DNA from: Laccaria trichodermophora
Taxonomy: Eukaryota; Basidiomycota; Agaricomycetes; Agaricales; Hydnangiaceae
Length of the DNA: 64,000 nucleotides
Reading direction: 5' to 3'
Assembly (NCBI GenBank): GCA_018417955.1
Contig: JACTVC010000015.1
Span: forward strand, 87,862-151,861
This document shows, piece by piece, positions 49,260 to 61,019 of the stretch. How positions within the stretch are numbered: the first letter of the stretch is position 1; every line of letters begins with the position of its first letter. The notes below the pieces were generated by a model that made no database searches, was not told the origin of the DNA, and was given only the letters and a program-made list of their open reading frames with translations. Made by a program: the position numbers and the translations under genes.

Positions 49260-51092
49260 CATCCAGGCGTGCGAGGAATTGCTCTAGGGAAGATCAAGGG
49301 GGAGGAAGCGTATCAAGGGCCAACATAAAAACACGCACCACCACCTCACGTTGATAGCGAACTTTGGAATGCTAAGGCGGAGGGTAGAACGCCACGAATT
49401 TCAATGAATGAATGGGAATGTGTCCTGGTACGCAACCAACAAGGGAAAACACGAGAAAAGCCAGCCATTCTTCCCACTCAAGGTCTGTAAGGCCTCTCCG
49501 CACATCATACCAGGGTTACTGATCACGCACAAAATCCAGGGTGAAAAGAAAAAGCTTGAATAAAATCAAGGCGGAGGAAGAACCAAAATGCCACCGAGGT
49601 TGAAGCCCAGGAGTCGCGTCCAACTGATGTATGAACGAATCCTGAGCGATGTACAACTTTCGGCAGATGTCTAGAGTCAGATTGTAGCCCGATGCGAGGT
49701 TCGAGTGCGTAATCTGACACGAGATTCGACAACTTGAACGTAGCACAGGGCCCAAGAAGGACCGAGTGCAAGTTGCAACCCAACGCGAGGTTCGATTACG
49801 TAGCCCAACGCGAAGTTTTGGTATGTTGCTCAACGCAAGACCCGACCCAGCCCAACGCCAACGTAAGGACCATCAGCACGTCCGAAAAATGACAAAAGAC
49901 ATGAAACGGTGGGGAAAGGGAGAAGATGAATCAACCGACGAGAGAAAGGAACTGGCGTCGCTACTGGACGACTCGGAATCAATGAAGGAGGGTATGAAAA
50001 ACAGGGAAAAAACCAAGATGAGTGAACGATAATGGAGGAGTGAGAAAAACCTAGTCTCATCCGCGATGAGAACGGACAGAGACACTATGTGGGTAGAATT
50101 TGGGACGAATATCCCGACCATCACGCGAAACAGAGGATAAAAGAAAACAAAAAATGTTAAAACCAGCCCGCTCACGTGTCAGTATTGACCAACGCCAAAG
50201 AGGCACTAAACACTGACAAGAGCAGCCTCCCAAGTCAGCTTTTCAGCCTATGTCGGGGGAGGAGTGCGCGTGTGCTGAGACGAAGCCGCCGAGGTAGCGG
50301 ATAACTGTTTCGAAGAAGTGGGCGTAGGACCTAAGCTGGGGACGGGGGTGGGTGAGTTGAGGTCAGGGAGGCGTAAGAAGTGAGAGGAAGGAAGGGGAGA
50401 AGATGAAGAGAGAAGGAGGGAGGAAGACGGGAAAGGGGAGAAGTGAAAAGGAAGGAGGGACAAAGCGAGAAAGGCATACGGACGGCATAGAAAAGGTAAG
50501 ATTCCCCATAAACCCAATGGCGTCTTCGAAATCGTCGTGTAGCCCCATAATGTACATCGTATCGAGGGAGTCGAGAAGCGTTACGCCCCATCCGTTGAAT
50601 CTATTTGTTTTGGGTGAGTGGATGGAAGACGAAAGGGAAGAAAACGTACTTGTCCGAAAACTTCCCCGAAACCGCCAACAGCTCATCATGTGGGAACGCA
50701 TGCGTTTCATAACCCTTCATAGCATGCACAAACCCCGCCTTTACTTCATCCCTTCTCTTTCCCCAGTCAATGGGTCCAGTTGGGGTTGGGGTTGGGGGTG
50801 GTGTTGCGTACGCCGTGGTTGTCGACGTGGTCACTCTTCCCATCGTAACATCTTCTCCAAGCGGGCTCTTCGTCCTTGTGTTTATGTACTCGCCATGTCC
50901 ATATCCCTGCTGTTCGTTCCCAAGTCCACCATCATGTTCAAAAAGAGGTGGCGGCGAAGGTAACCAAGGACGCCTAGTGACCAACGCGAACGCTGACAAT
51001 AATATAACGGCCAACGCGAGCCAGCGTACGAGGGGCCGTCGCCCGCAGAAGGAGGAGTCAAGGGAAGGCGGGGTGTGGTGAGACTGTAACAT
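49260..51092 (-). pseudogene. GH47 mannosidase, copy 3: 5' half only
   Basis: Exon 1 from the start codon at 51092 is open (MLQSHHTPPSLDSSFCGRRP, signal anchor LALAVILLSAFALVTRR, stem, KGYETHAFPHDELLAVS). It is followed by FNGWGVTLLDSLDTMYIMGL and FETVIRYLGGF-type exons. The copy ends within the sequence of the long intron near 49260-49400. No downstream exons exist, so it cannot make a GH47 enzyme. An intron region at about 50390-50470 is a purine-rich run on the plus strand. It is near-identical to copy 5, about 9.83 kb further on. Confidence 0.85.
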
Positions 51093-51290
51093 CTATGAGG
51101 TGGTTCAAGTTGCATTGGCCAAGATGAGCACATGAGCGATGCCAAGGACCAGAGGCGTTACGTAATAATAAGATGGCAACCAACTCGACGAAAACACTGG
51201 CTCAATGCACCTTTGACAAAAGAGGCCTCTATGCAAACGCTCCGGAGTCGAACCGTGTCAGAGTGGGCAGCTTTGAGCCGGTCCCAGCTC
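51093..51290. other. Copied GH47 upstream flank
   Basis: It matches the flank upstream of the complete GH47 gene (25700-25960) and of copy 2. It is cut by the helicase-bearing element right after ATAAGAAGGT (51291-51300). Confidence 0.6.
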
Positions 51291-51300
51291 ATAAGAAGGT

Positions 51301-52805
51301 AGTCTCTCCTAGACAGACTTCGATATTATGTGAAGTCGTACCTTTGTTCACGATAATATGAAGTCTGTTATTTACCACGCCCCCAAAACCGCGTCAGAAA
51401 AAGTTTATGTAATCTTCGGACTTTGAAACCGCGTCGCGTCAATATCGCGTCCTTGCCGTTTGCTCTCGACGCGATAGCTCATGCGTTTCTATTCCAATAC
51501 ATGTGAAACTTGATATTATACATTTTGGCTGACATAGAATCTGTTATGACGACTCAATGATGGCTCGACAACCCCGCTGGCAGGACCCTCAAGGAATACG
51601 ATCAACAACATTGTGAAGAAACTCATACCGGATTGGACGAACGGACTGCATGCGATCCAACTGGAGCTCGTTTCTGCCCTTTTGGGTGGAAAGAGCGTGC
51701 CGTGCTGTACTGCAACTGGCGATGGAAAATCAGCGGCGTTCTCAGTCCCGATCCTCGTGCTCAAGGAGCATAACAAACATCCGGGGGCATATCTATTTGG
51801 GCTTCCAACTCGGAATCAGCCAATCGGGGTTGTAATCACACCAACAAAGGGGCTGGCCGATAACATTGTACATTTCTTTGTCGTTTTCCTCGTTCTGCTC
51901 ATGACTTTTGGCCTAGGTTTACGAACTTTCAAGCTCAAGACTAAACATCTCTGCATTCTCCTACTGAAAATAAACTCTTAGCGCGGCGCGGATAGCTGGG
52001 ATTCATTTGTCAGGAGAAATCAGTGAGTGCATTGAATGGCAGGTCATTTGCGTGGATCCCGAGAACCTGCGCGACAGGGAGCGGAGAGAAATCACTGAAT
52101 ATTCAGCTTTTCGAGCAAACATCTTGTTTGCATGCGTCGACGAAGTCCATCTCATCAACGAATGGGGTCTCGCTTTTCGTCTAGCCTTTGGGACCATCGG
52201 ATCTTTTCTATGTGGTCGCTTTCCCTCTTTGATATCGATTGTTGGTCTCACTGCAACTCTCGAGCCTGGGTCTCCAACGGTTGCCGTCTGCAAAATTCTT
52301 GGATTCTTCGAAGGTAACTTCCTAAAATCTCTTCCATTTGTCTGAATTTTGCTTCTTGCTTTTGTGTTTTATCTTGTCGAGCTTGGATCAGCCTTGGTTT
52401 ACTGGAGGATTCACGAAGAGTGTTGAAGGGAGAGCCAAGAGGTGACAATGAGGCAAAAAGTGATGAGGATAGAGGGGATCCAGGAGAAGATATAACAGGT
52501 GGCGCTGCGCCAGAATTTGCTACAGATTGCGATAGGAAGGTTGAAATGAAGTCAGGTGTTGCGGGAACTTAGTAGATGGTGGGCGTTTTCTTGTATGATC
52601 GGACGGCGCGAAGACTCTCTTCCATGGAGATCAACTTCTAAATGAGAAATAAACTGGATTTGAACTGTTTAGAGGAGTTGAGGAACTATAAACGCGTCTA
52701 GAGTCAGGGGAGACGAGGGAATATTGACGCGACGTGGATTCAAAGTCCGAAGATTACATAAACATTTTCTGACGCGGTTTTGGGGGCGCGGTAAAAACAG
52801 GACTA
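51301..52805. mobile_element. TIR element of 1.5 kb carrying a helicase fragment (Pack-MULE-like)
   Basis: Inverted repeats of about 87 bp at 51363-51450 and 52719-52805 share CGCCCCCAAAACCGCGTCAG, GTTTATGTAATCTTCGGACT and GTCGCGTCAATAT. ATAAGAAGGT stands directly outside both ends (51291-51300 and 52806-52815). The uninterrupted relatives near 25.94 and 31.95 kb have a single copy of that region, so a 10-bp target duplication is likely. That length fits Mutator-like elements. There is no transposase inside. The left 60 bp (51301-51360) are not matched on the right and contain a hairpin at 51315-51366. Confidence 0.75.
51610..52345 (+). pseudogene. RecQ-like DEAD-box helicase fragment (decayed)
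   Basis: It resembles the first RecA-like domain of RecQ-type helicases common in Agaricomycetes. The sequence reads KKLIPDWTNGLHAIQLELVS, CCTATGDGKSAAFSVPILVL (Walker A, GDGKSA), GVVITPTKGLADNIV, EISECIEWQVICVDPENLRD, ILFACVDEVHLINEWG (Walker B, DEVH) and SIVGLTATLEPG. The segment joining the two blocks (about 51917-51980) reads VYELSSSRLNISAFSY and then two in-frame stops (TGA, TAA), followed by TLSAARIAG. The second helicase domain and the N-terminus are missing. It is therefore a captured, inactive fragment within the TIR element. Confidence 0.85.
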
Positions 52806-52815
52806 ATAAGAAGGT

Positions 52816-53300
52816 GCGGAATGGTCAATTTAAAGATAGCGGTTGAAAATCAGACACTCCGAAACTTCGACGTCGTGTTGAAGTTATGGCTGCACCATCG
52901 AGTCACCGCGAAGTGTCTTTGTGGACTTTGAAGAACGCGATTGTGTGTTTTCTCATTTTTTCCAATAACGTGCGTTACTGTACTAATATAGGCTCGTCAC
53001 CAGCCGTCATGGTCTGAAACTGATTTGGGATCATCAAGAGATTATCAGAATACTTACCACAACATGAGAAGCTCAAAGTTTATTCGAAAAGTTCTTTCAA
53101 TGTTTGAAATAAACCCTCGACGTGTGCGGGCCCGCAGATGCAAAATTTGTATGGACAACATCCGATTTCATGTCAAGCTTAATGTAGACCATCTCTAATC
53201 CGTGCTCTTAACAAAAAAATCAAACTACATTCTTCAAAAAGTAGATGTACTCAGAAAATCTAGTCACCTTGCGGGTGGAAAGATTCAAATCACCCGCCTG
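52816..53300 (-). pseudogene. Oxygenase relic and shared 3' flank
   Basis: 52830-52960 holds short oxygenase blocks (AGTTATGGCTGCACCATC, TTTGTGGACTTTGAAGAACG) like those at 31990-32240. 53050-53300 matches 32680-32930, the 3' flank of oxygenase copy 1. It contains no intact gene. Confidence 0.55.
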
Positions 53301-54734
53301 CTACTCCTCATCAAAATCCGGCCCCGCTTTCTTCACGACAAGGCAAAGGTTTCCATAACTGTATCCGAGCGATGCGTCGTTGCCATAGGCGACGTAGGAG
53401 GTTTTGACGCGGGAGAACGACGTAAGTGGTGTGATCCATAAAACTTTCTTGGCTTTGATGGGGCTCGTACGATTGCCGTCGTCGTCGCTGGATGTGCCTT
53501 CTTCATCTGCATCACAGATCACTTCCCCGCCTACACTCAATAACGCGTCCACAAGCTTATCTTCGTCAATCCGCCATTCCGGAAACAGATCCACCCCGTC
53601 CAACATGACCTGAGTGACCGTGATCGTGGGCAAATACATTGTGCGCCCGTCCTCCTCAACCTTCTCGTAGTATCCCTCTTCTTCTTCATATTCATATTCA
53701 TATATGACCGTCAGCTTGGGATCGAGATTGAGCTGTTCCAAAACGCGTTTGATCATGGCGTCGCTGCCTTTGAGGGAGTTTACGAGGTCCTCTAGTTGAG
53801 TTTCCGCTGCAATGGGGTACATAAAGTCGAGTCCAAAACCGAGATAACCGCCACTTGGGAGTACATCGGGATTTTGTAGCAAGGAGGATAAAGACTCGCG
53901 GAGAGCCGTTTCGTCTTCTTTGGTCCAGGCATTGGAGGTGATAGATGTGTTGTCCTCGAAATAAAGGTTGTAAGTCAGGGTGACGCGATAGCCAGAGGTG
54001 ACCATGGAAACTTCGTGCTCGACATCGCTATAAAAAGCAACGTAGGCGATCGACGGGGTTTCTTGGGCAGAAGTTATGGCTGCAGAATCGAAGATCCATT
54101 CCTCACCCTTATGACGAAGATGAAGGGCTCCTCCTTCGTGGCGAGTGGGGAAAACGACAACGAGGGAGGCGAACATGTTCTCACTGCGTGGAGTGTCCTT
54201 GTGCGCTTTGAAGAACGATCCAGGACCTGCAGATGCGGTTGTCAGTTCTTCATCTCCTGTATTCTTTCTAACCATGCTCACCGTAGACATTCAGTTTATA
54301 GATCTCCGACCGAACTTTTCTCTCCGTATTTTGCGCGAGCTTAGCGCAAACGTGGTCCATGATCCCTGCGTCGACGACATCAAAACGCGTCAAGAAATTT
54401 GAGCTATCCATCTTCCATGCTTTTCGGTAAGTTTCATCCAGAACGTCTTTGTTGTTCAGGCCGAAAGCGGCTCGCTCGCAGGCACCTACCAAAGTCTGAA
54501 GTTTGAGATCATCCACGTTGGCGAGATCTATATATTGCGCGCTGTCAAAAGAAAGAAAGAGTGTTCATCGGATAAGCCAAATGCATTGGAAATATTGTCT
54601 TACCCCTCGCCGCCATCAGTGAGGAAAAAAAGCTGTCCAACGTTGTCGGCCAAAGGGTAGGTACCATTGCAGAAGGGTTGCTTCTTTTTGATAGCATCAC
54701 GAACGGCAGAAAGACCAGAGAGGACGGTGGACAT
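53301..54734 (-). CDS. 2OG-Fe(II) oxygenase (prolyl-4-hydroxylase-like), intact copy
   Basis: Three exons. Exon 1 starts at 54734 (MSTVLSGLSAVRDAIKKKQP, then CNGTYPLADNVGQLFFLTD). Exon 2 gives SAQYIDLANVDDLKLQTLVG, ACERAAFGLNNKDVLDETYR and NTERKVRSEIYKLNVYG. After a CTGCAG acceptor, exon 3 gives GPGSFFKAHKDTPRSENMFA, SLVVVFPTRHEGGALHLRH, YVAFYSDVEHEVSMVTSGYR and VTLTYNLYF. The HKD and DVEHEV histidines and aspartate are the expected Fe(II) ligands, and GYR supplies the 2OG contact. A C-terminal region of about 200 residues ends KKVLWITPLTSFSR and AGPDFDEE. About 450 residues. The substrate is unknown. It is cytosolic by absence of a signal peptide. The paralogue at 32.9-43.4 kb is destroyed by a transposon. 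Confidence 0.88.
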
Positions 54735-54959
54735 GTTGCGACGTGGCTGAAGTAGCGGACGTTGGAAGGATGGGCACCAAAACGTTTTCCAAGAGTTTAT
54801 AACCACACAACCACGATGCAGGAATTGAGTCATGGTAATATATTTCAAGGGGGCGGGATTATTGATTTCAGATTTAGGACTCACTGAGTCATCCTTGTGT
54901 TTCACACTGCGAGGCGTGGGTTTGGTTGAGTCGGGCCGAGTCCCGACAACCGCTGTTGA

Positions 54960-56230
54960 ACTGTCGTATGGTAGATACATCCATTATCCTCTCGTCCTGC
55001 ATACATGCGTCCATAACACCTTTGCGTCATACTCCACCCTGTCACTTTGGCAAGACACTTGTATACGAAATGGCAACTCGTCGCTTCGGCGAAGAGGGTA
55101 GTTATACAAAGATTATGCAGCCCCTGCAAATTAACATCAAGTCAGAACAAGCGAGGTACGGCAGCAAACGAGGGGCAAGATAGAACCATTGATGTGAAGA
55201 ATTGCGAGACAATCAAAATAGACGGAATCAATGGAAGAGGGTATGACAAACAAGGAAAAAGCCAAGTGTGGGTGAAAGATAATGGAGGAGTGGAGTAAAC
55301 CTAGTCTCATCCGCGATGAAGATGGACACAGACACTATATGGGCAGGGACAAATATCCCGACCATCACGCGAAACAGAGGAAAAAGAGCCCACTCACGTA
55401 TCACTGTTGACCGCAAACAAAGGCAATTCCAAAGAGGTATTAAACACCAATAAGAGCAGCCTCCCAAGATCGTCAGCTTTTGAGCGGAGGGTCAGGGAGA
55501 AGTGTGTGTGCTGAGAGGAAGCCGCCGAGGTAGCGGATGACTGGCTCAAAGAAGTAGGCGTAAGACGTTGGCTGGGGACGGGGGTAGGTGAGTTGAGGTC
55601 AGGGTGTAAGAAGTGAGAGGGATGAAAGGGGGAAGATGAAGAGGGAAGGAGGGAGGAAGACGGAAAAGGGGAGAAGTGAAAAGAAAGGAGGGACAAAGTG
55701 AGAAAGTGAGAAAGACATACAGACGTAGAGATGTTCATATTTCCCATGAACCCAATGGCGTCTTCGAAATTGTCGTGTAGGCCCATTATGTACATCGTAT
55801 CGAGGGAGTCGAGAAGCGTTACCCCTCGCCCGTTGAATCTAATTGTGTTGGGTGAGTTGAAGGATGAAGGATGAAACGAAGGGAAGGGTAGGACGAGGGA
55901 AGGAAGGCACATCACGAAAGACGTACTTGTCTGGGAAACGCATGTATCTCATAGCATGCACGAACCCCGCCCGTGTTCATCTTTTCTCTTTCCCCAGTTA
56001 ATGGGTCCTTCTGAAGTGGAACGTTGAACGTTGAACGTTGAGGCAGAGGCTCAGGATGGTATTGTGGCCATGTTCAACGCGAGCCAGCATACGGCCATCG
56101 TCCATAGAAGGAGGAGTCACTGGAAGGTCTGGTTTAGCATGGAGCGTAAAAATAAACAAGGAGAAATTCCCACAAGGGAAACAACAAAATATCGCCTCTC
56201 GATGAACGTCGTAATGACGAGATGATTGAT
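54960..56230 (-). pseudogene. GH47 mannosidase, copy 4 (heavily deleted)
   Basis: 54960-55190 matches the TTLFAEATSC / YLAKLTG exon region of the complete gene. It then jumps, with most of the long intron missing, to 55240-55990, which matches the KADDLGRLL, FETVIRYLGG-type and NGxGVTLLDSLDTMYIMGL exons (RGVTLL here, so the glycine-tryptophan is changed). The exon 1 stem and signal anchor are replaced by short sequence with GAACGTT repeats (56020-56040). It leads directly into block B1. It is non-functional. Confidence 0.8.
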
Positions 56231-57572
56231 TAGCACGACCGCGCCCTTCGAAAGGCTCCTCCCTTTTTGGCATGTCCCATCTCGGACGCTCCTCGTTCTG
56301 GAAAAAAGGCGCTATCTGCCCCACGAACGTTCCGACCTACCGGGAATCTTCACTTGCCCCAACAACTTGTCTCAGCGGACGTCCGGCGACATGTGACAAG
56401 CGAATCGCTCTACATCATCACGAGCAACGACACCAATTGCATGGATGTCGATACTACAACCACAACGGTCATCGACATCCTCTTCTTCAACAATGGTGAC
56501 AAGCGCCACATACCTCACTGGGGTTTGGTTTGGGGAGAGCCCGGGCCGTAATATCGATCTACCAGGTGAGTTTAGGTCTGCAATTGGCTTCAATGCAACT
56601 CTAACATTTCATGTTATTTGATACTCAGTCGTCGATGTCCAGTACCTCCATACGTGTCCCACTATTGACATGTTCACGCCCATATCAGGATCCACAGCCC
56701 ATTCATGGACCGAGACACCAGCTGTAAACGCATACGAACATCCCAGTTAAGTCTAATTCTGGCCAACGTGATCGCCATCCACCTACCGGTCGTTGGCCGT
56801 TCACCACTTGATCACCCTCATGCTCCCGCCTCCTCTGTGACTTTGTCCACTTTGATCACTGGTGCGTTGGAATGTGAGAGGCGATTTTCTTCTTTTTTGG
56901 CAACTTATTTGGATTCCTTTTCAAAGGACATCAGGAAGAAGCGGTACATAAACCGGGGGACGGTTGTTGATCTGCCTTGGCGCAGATCGGGAGTGACGGA
57001 ATGGCGATAGAAGGTTGAATGGTGGGATGGAAATTACGCTGCGTGGGGCTGCATGGTGTATGAGCAAGTAACAAATAGGTATGTGGAAGATGGAATCGGG
57101 CAAGATTCGTACTCACCTACCGAAATTGAAGCCCAATCTTTGAATGTAGTCGAAAATAACGATACTCTCGTCCCTCACTCCCTCCCAGCGTGACGATCCT
57201 AGACACTACCTACGCGAACGTTCATTCCATGCTACCTCCCTGTCCACCACCCGCCCATCGGAGCCAAAACGATTGAAGAATTGTTTTCGCTTGATTTTGG
57301 AGTTGCACAGACCCAGCCTAAATTTGGAGTGGGCTCAAAACATTGCAAACACAGAGATACGTGGACTACGATGCCAGATCCAGAAATCCGCGAGGGGTAC
57401 ACACAATGCATGTTGGATTTACAACGCCCGTGGTTCGGTGGATAAAATTGTGACGCTAGCGTCGTAGTGAATGAACTTGGGAGCGCAGAAATGAGGGGAC
57501 CGCTGCAACAGCTACGTATGTAAGTAACCTTCAACGACTTCAGCTTTTGACACCATTTCAACCCAATGCTCT
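56231..57572 (+). other. Block B1, upstream part: duplicated possible exons
   Basis: About 82-95 per cent like 61020-62583. Open stretches include DAPRSGKKALS, SESLYIITSND and TSATYLTGVWFGES, the last in a frame that needs a 1-bp shift relative to B2. Then come MFTPISGSTAHSWTETPA and, near 57250-57420, AKTIEELFSLDFGVAQTQ and MPDPEIREGYTQCMLDLQRP. These may be exons of an unknown gene. The two copies do not agree on one frame, so at least one is damaged. Confidence 0.3.
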
Positions 57573-58280
57573 TTGCGATTTTACATTGAGCTGGAATGGT
57601 GCACCCCGGCGCAGCGGTCGCGCACGCGCCGTGGTGATCTCCTTTCCAGTCTGATTGGGAGCATAGCCACACAATGTCTGGGATTCCTCGGTAAGTATCC
57701 ACTTTATCCCAACTCCAACATCAGGAACATGATACTGGTCACATTATCGATGTTAGCTCTTCTCCACCTGATACCGCTCTCCTTAGGGTATTTCTTCAAC
57801 ACTTCTTGGTTCCGTCCTTTCCTTTGGATACCAGCGGAATCCATTTCCATGTTGGGCATTCCCTTTCTCCTGAAACCGACCTCAAGTATTTTCTACGGTA
57901 TGCAACTGTACTTTGACCCAGCCCCGAAGTACAATCACTCAATATTTTCTACAGAATTGCCATACGCCAGCAAAATAGGATTCATTATCCTTTATTTCCT
58001 CATCACAGACATATATTTCAAGTACCTCGTATTTTTAGGGGGTGGGTGTCGACGCGAAGAGGGCCCAATGGCAAAAACACTGGCAACGTTTATCTACATG
58101 TATGGACAGAAGTTTGGTGTCTATTTCAAGGACCTTGCGCGTCTCGTGCTGCGCCTTGCACATATTTTGCTTGACTGTGCTGGGGCTCTCGGACACAGTG
58201 TCCTGTGTTTTGGAATGGAGCTTGAAGATGATAGAGATTTAGAATCACAGACACATGTCGGTGCCCCCACCATTGTATGA
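57573..58280 (+). CDS. Block B1: unknown spliced gene or hydrophobic ORF
   Basis: The plus frame is open for 235 codons and contains strongly hydrophobic stretches (MLALLHLIPLSLGYFF, IGFIILYFLITDIYFKYLVF) and ends THVGAPTIV. Two perfect-looking short introns sit within it: 57691-57757 (GTAAGT...GTTAG) and 57899-57955 (GTATGC...CTACAG). If spliced, a second frame is also open across both joins (GIPR-SSPPDTALLRVF, then YFLR-IAIRQQNR) and ends CTYFA at about 58174. The copy in B2 lacks one base exactly inside the second intron, which would be harmless only if the intron is real. I cannot choose the frame and recognise no family. Confidence 0.35.
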   Translation: MRFYIELEWCTPAQRSRTRRGDLLSSLIGSIATQCLGFLGKYPLYPNSNIRNMILVTLSMLALLHLIPLSLGYFFNTSWFRPFLWIPAESISMLGIPFLLKPTSSIFYGMQLYFDPAPKYNHSIFSTELPYASKIGFIILYFLITDIYFKYLVFLGGGCRREEGPMAKTLATFIYMYGQKFGVYFKDLARLVLRLAHILLDCAGALGHSVLCFGMELEDDRDLESQTHVGAPTIV

Positions 58281-58789
58281 TGTGAGTTGTCGAAATTTTG
58301 TGTTCATTACGGTTGTGCCAATTGATTATTTTTTGACAAAGGACGCATCACCATCACCCGCAATAAATTTCGGGTGACCGTAAAGCTAGGGAGAACTTAC
58401 AAGATAATCAACTTTCCGTCTTGCTCTTCGTTCTTTTGAAGATGGTAACGGTTAAAGTGAAACAACATATCTGGCATTTCATTGTTGATTGAGCGCGTTT
58501 CTCCAGTACAACCAAGATCGGATATGTACTCTGAAACGACATACATACCATTCGTCTACAGAAAAACCGATTACAAGAATAAGTCCGTTACTGAGAAATT
58601 CCTTAGCCCATAATTTCATCCGAAATTTGGGGTGGTTCCTTGATGAGAAACAGTTAATAACGGTGTAGCATAGAGCGGTCATAAATGGAAGATATCGACA
58701 CTCACATTGCGTGATAGTGGGTTATTGACATGTGTCTTGGATTCCAAGTCTATATCGTTGTCGACCTCATTCAAAAATTTTAAAACCTG
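58281..58789. other. Block B1, 3' flank
   Basis: Repeated at about 63291-63790 with small indels. A minus-strand frame at 58479-58682 is not conserved well enough to call. The block ends where the GH47-linked left edge (ACCTGAGAACCTGAC) begins. Confidence 0.4.
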
Positions 58790-60880
58790 AGAACCTGACT
58801 TATCCTGCAGGTTGTCTCGGAGAAGCAGACTCGTCTTGGCATCCTGCCGACGCCTTTCGCTGATACACCTTCAATGATGGTTTTGCATTCGATGTTTCCA
58901 GTCAGATAAAACAAGGTGACGAACGCTCGGAACAATCACTCCCTTAAGACCTTCAAGAGATTAGGACACGACTCCGTCAAGCTCTCAGTGGAGTGATTTT
59001 TACGGTATAAATACAACTCGGTTCTCGTCTTGTCATACTTAAATTATTGAACATCAGCTAACATCATCCAGGCGTGCGAGGAATTGTTCAAGGGAAGATC
59101 AAGGGGGAGGAAGCGTATCATTGACTATCAAGGGCCAACATAAAATCACGCACCACCATCTCACGTTGATATGTAGCGAACTTTGGAATGCCAAGGCGGA
59201 GGGTATATATTTCTTGAACGCCACGAATTTCAATGAATGAATGGGAATGTGTCCTGGTACGCAACCAACAAGGGAAAACACGAGAAAAGCCAGCCATTCT
59301 TCCCACTCAAGGTCTGTAAGGCCTCTCCGCACATCATACCAGGGTTACTGATCACGCACAAAATCCAGGGTGAAAAGAAAAAGCTTGAATAAAATCAAGG
59401 CGGAGGAAGAACCAAAATGCCACCGAGGTTGAAGCCCAGGAGTCGCGTCCAACTGATGTATGAACGAACCCTGAGCGATGTACAACTTTCGGCAGATGTC
59501 TAGAGTCAGATTGTAGCCCGATGCGAGGTTCGAGTGCGTAATCTGACACGAGATTCGACAATTTGAACGTAGCACAAGGCCCAAGAAGGACCGAGTGCAA
59601 GTTGCAACCCAACGCGAGGTTCGATTGCGTAGCCCAGCGCGAAGTTTTGGTATGTTGCTCAACGCAAGACCCGACCCAGCCCAACGCCAACGTAAGGACC
59701 ATCAGCACATCCGAAAAATGACAAAAGACATGAAACGGTGGGGAAGGGGAGAAGATGAATTAACCAACGAGAGAAAGGAACTGGCGTCGCTACAGGACGA
59801 CTCGGAATCAATGAAGGAGGGTATGAAAAACAGGGAAAAAACCAAGATGAGTGAGCGATAATGGAGGAGTGAGAAAAACCTAGTCTCATCCGCAATGAGA
59901 ACGGACAGAGACACTATGTGGGTAGAATTTTGGACGAATATCACGACCATCACGCGAAACGGAGAATAAAAGAAAACAAAAAATGTTAAAACCAGCCCGC
60001 TCACGTGTCAGTATTGACCAACGCCAAAGAGGCACTAAACACGGACAAGAGCAGCCTCCCAAGTCAGCTTTTCAGCCTATGTCGGGGGAGGAGTGCGCGT
60101 GCGCTGAGACGAAGCCGCCGAGGTAGCGGATAACTGTTTCGAAGAAGTGGACGTAGGACCTTGGCGGGGGACGGGGGTGAGTTGAGGTCAGGGAGGCGTA
60201 AGAAGTGAGAGGAAGGAAGGGGAGAAGATGAAGAGAGAAGGAGGGAGGAAGACGGGAAAGGGGAGAAGTGAAAAGGAAGGAGGGACAAAGCGAGAAAGAC
60301 ATACGGACGGCATAGAAAAGGTAAGATTCCCCATAAACCTAATGGCATTATCGAAATCGTTGTGTAGCCCCATTATGTACATGGTATCGAGGGAGTCGAG
60401 AAGCGTCGCGGCCCACCCGTTGAATCTATTTGTTTTGGGTGAGTGGATGGAGGACGAAAGGAAGGGAAGGGGAAGGAAGGCACATCACAAAAAACGTACT
60501 TGTTCGAAAAGCCCCTCGAAAACAGTCAACAGCTCATCATGCGGGAACGCATGCATATTATACCCCTTCATAGCATGCACGAACCCCGCCCTTAGTTCAT
60601 CCCTTCTCTTTCCCCAGTCAATGAGTCCCTTTGAGGTTGAACGTTGCACGTTGAGGTTCAGGATGGTAGTATTGCGTACGCCGTGGTTGTTGACGTGGTC
60701 ACTGCTCCAATCGTAGCATTCTGCCAAGGCAGGCCCTTCACCCTCGTATGTTGGTGAGCCAGCGTACGGCCGTCGTCCATAGCACTGGAAGGTCTGGTAA
60801 CCATGGAGTGTCAAAATAAACAGAGAAATTCCCACAAAGGAAACAACAAAATATATTGATTCTTGAACATGACGATCAAC
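58790..60880 (-). pseudogene. GH47 mannosidase, copy 5: 5'-truncated fragment
   Basis: Near-identical to copy 3 at an offset of about 9.83 kb for its long-intron sequence (59.2-60.0 kb) and the KADDLG-, FETVIR- and FNGWGV-type exons. It carries changes such as WAATLL for WGVTLL. Exon 1 is degraded from about 60620 (KGLIDWGKRRDE remains at about 60640), and the signal anchor and start are lost. No exons downstream of the long intron exist. Confidence 0.8.
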
Positions 60881-61019
60881 GACCACCCTCCGTTCAACCT
60901 AGTTAAAGCGATCCTTCTTCTGGTAATAGACGAACTAGCCACTCCAGCCGACTTTTTCCTCAAAAGAAGCCTGATAATATTGCAAGTCCGCCTCTCGATG
61001 AACGTCGCAAGTGTAAAGT

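Noticed and set aside
57232..57702. Minus-strand 156-codon frame, also seen at 62213-62683
   Set aside because: It overlaps plus-strand sequence with better intron logic. Its duplication merely reflects the copied segment.
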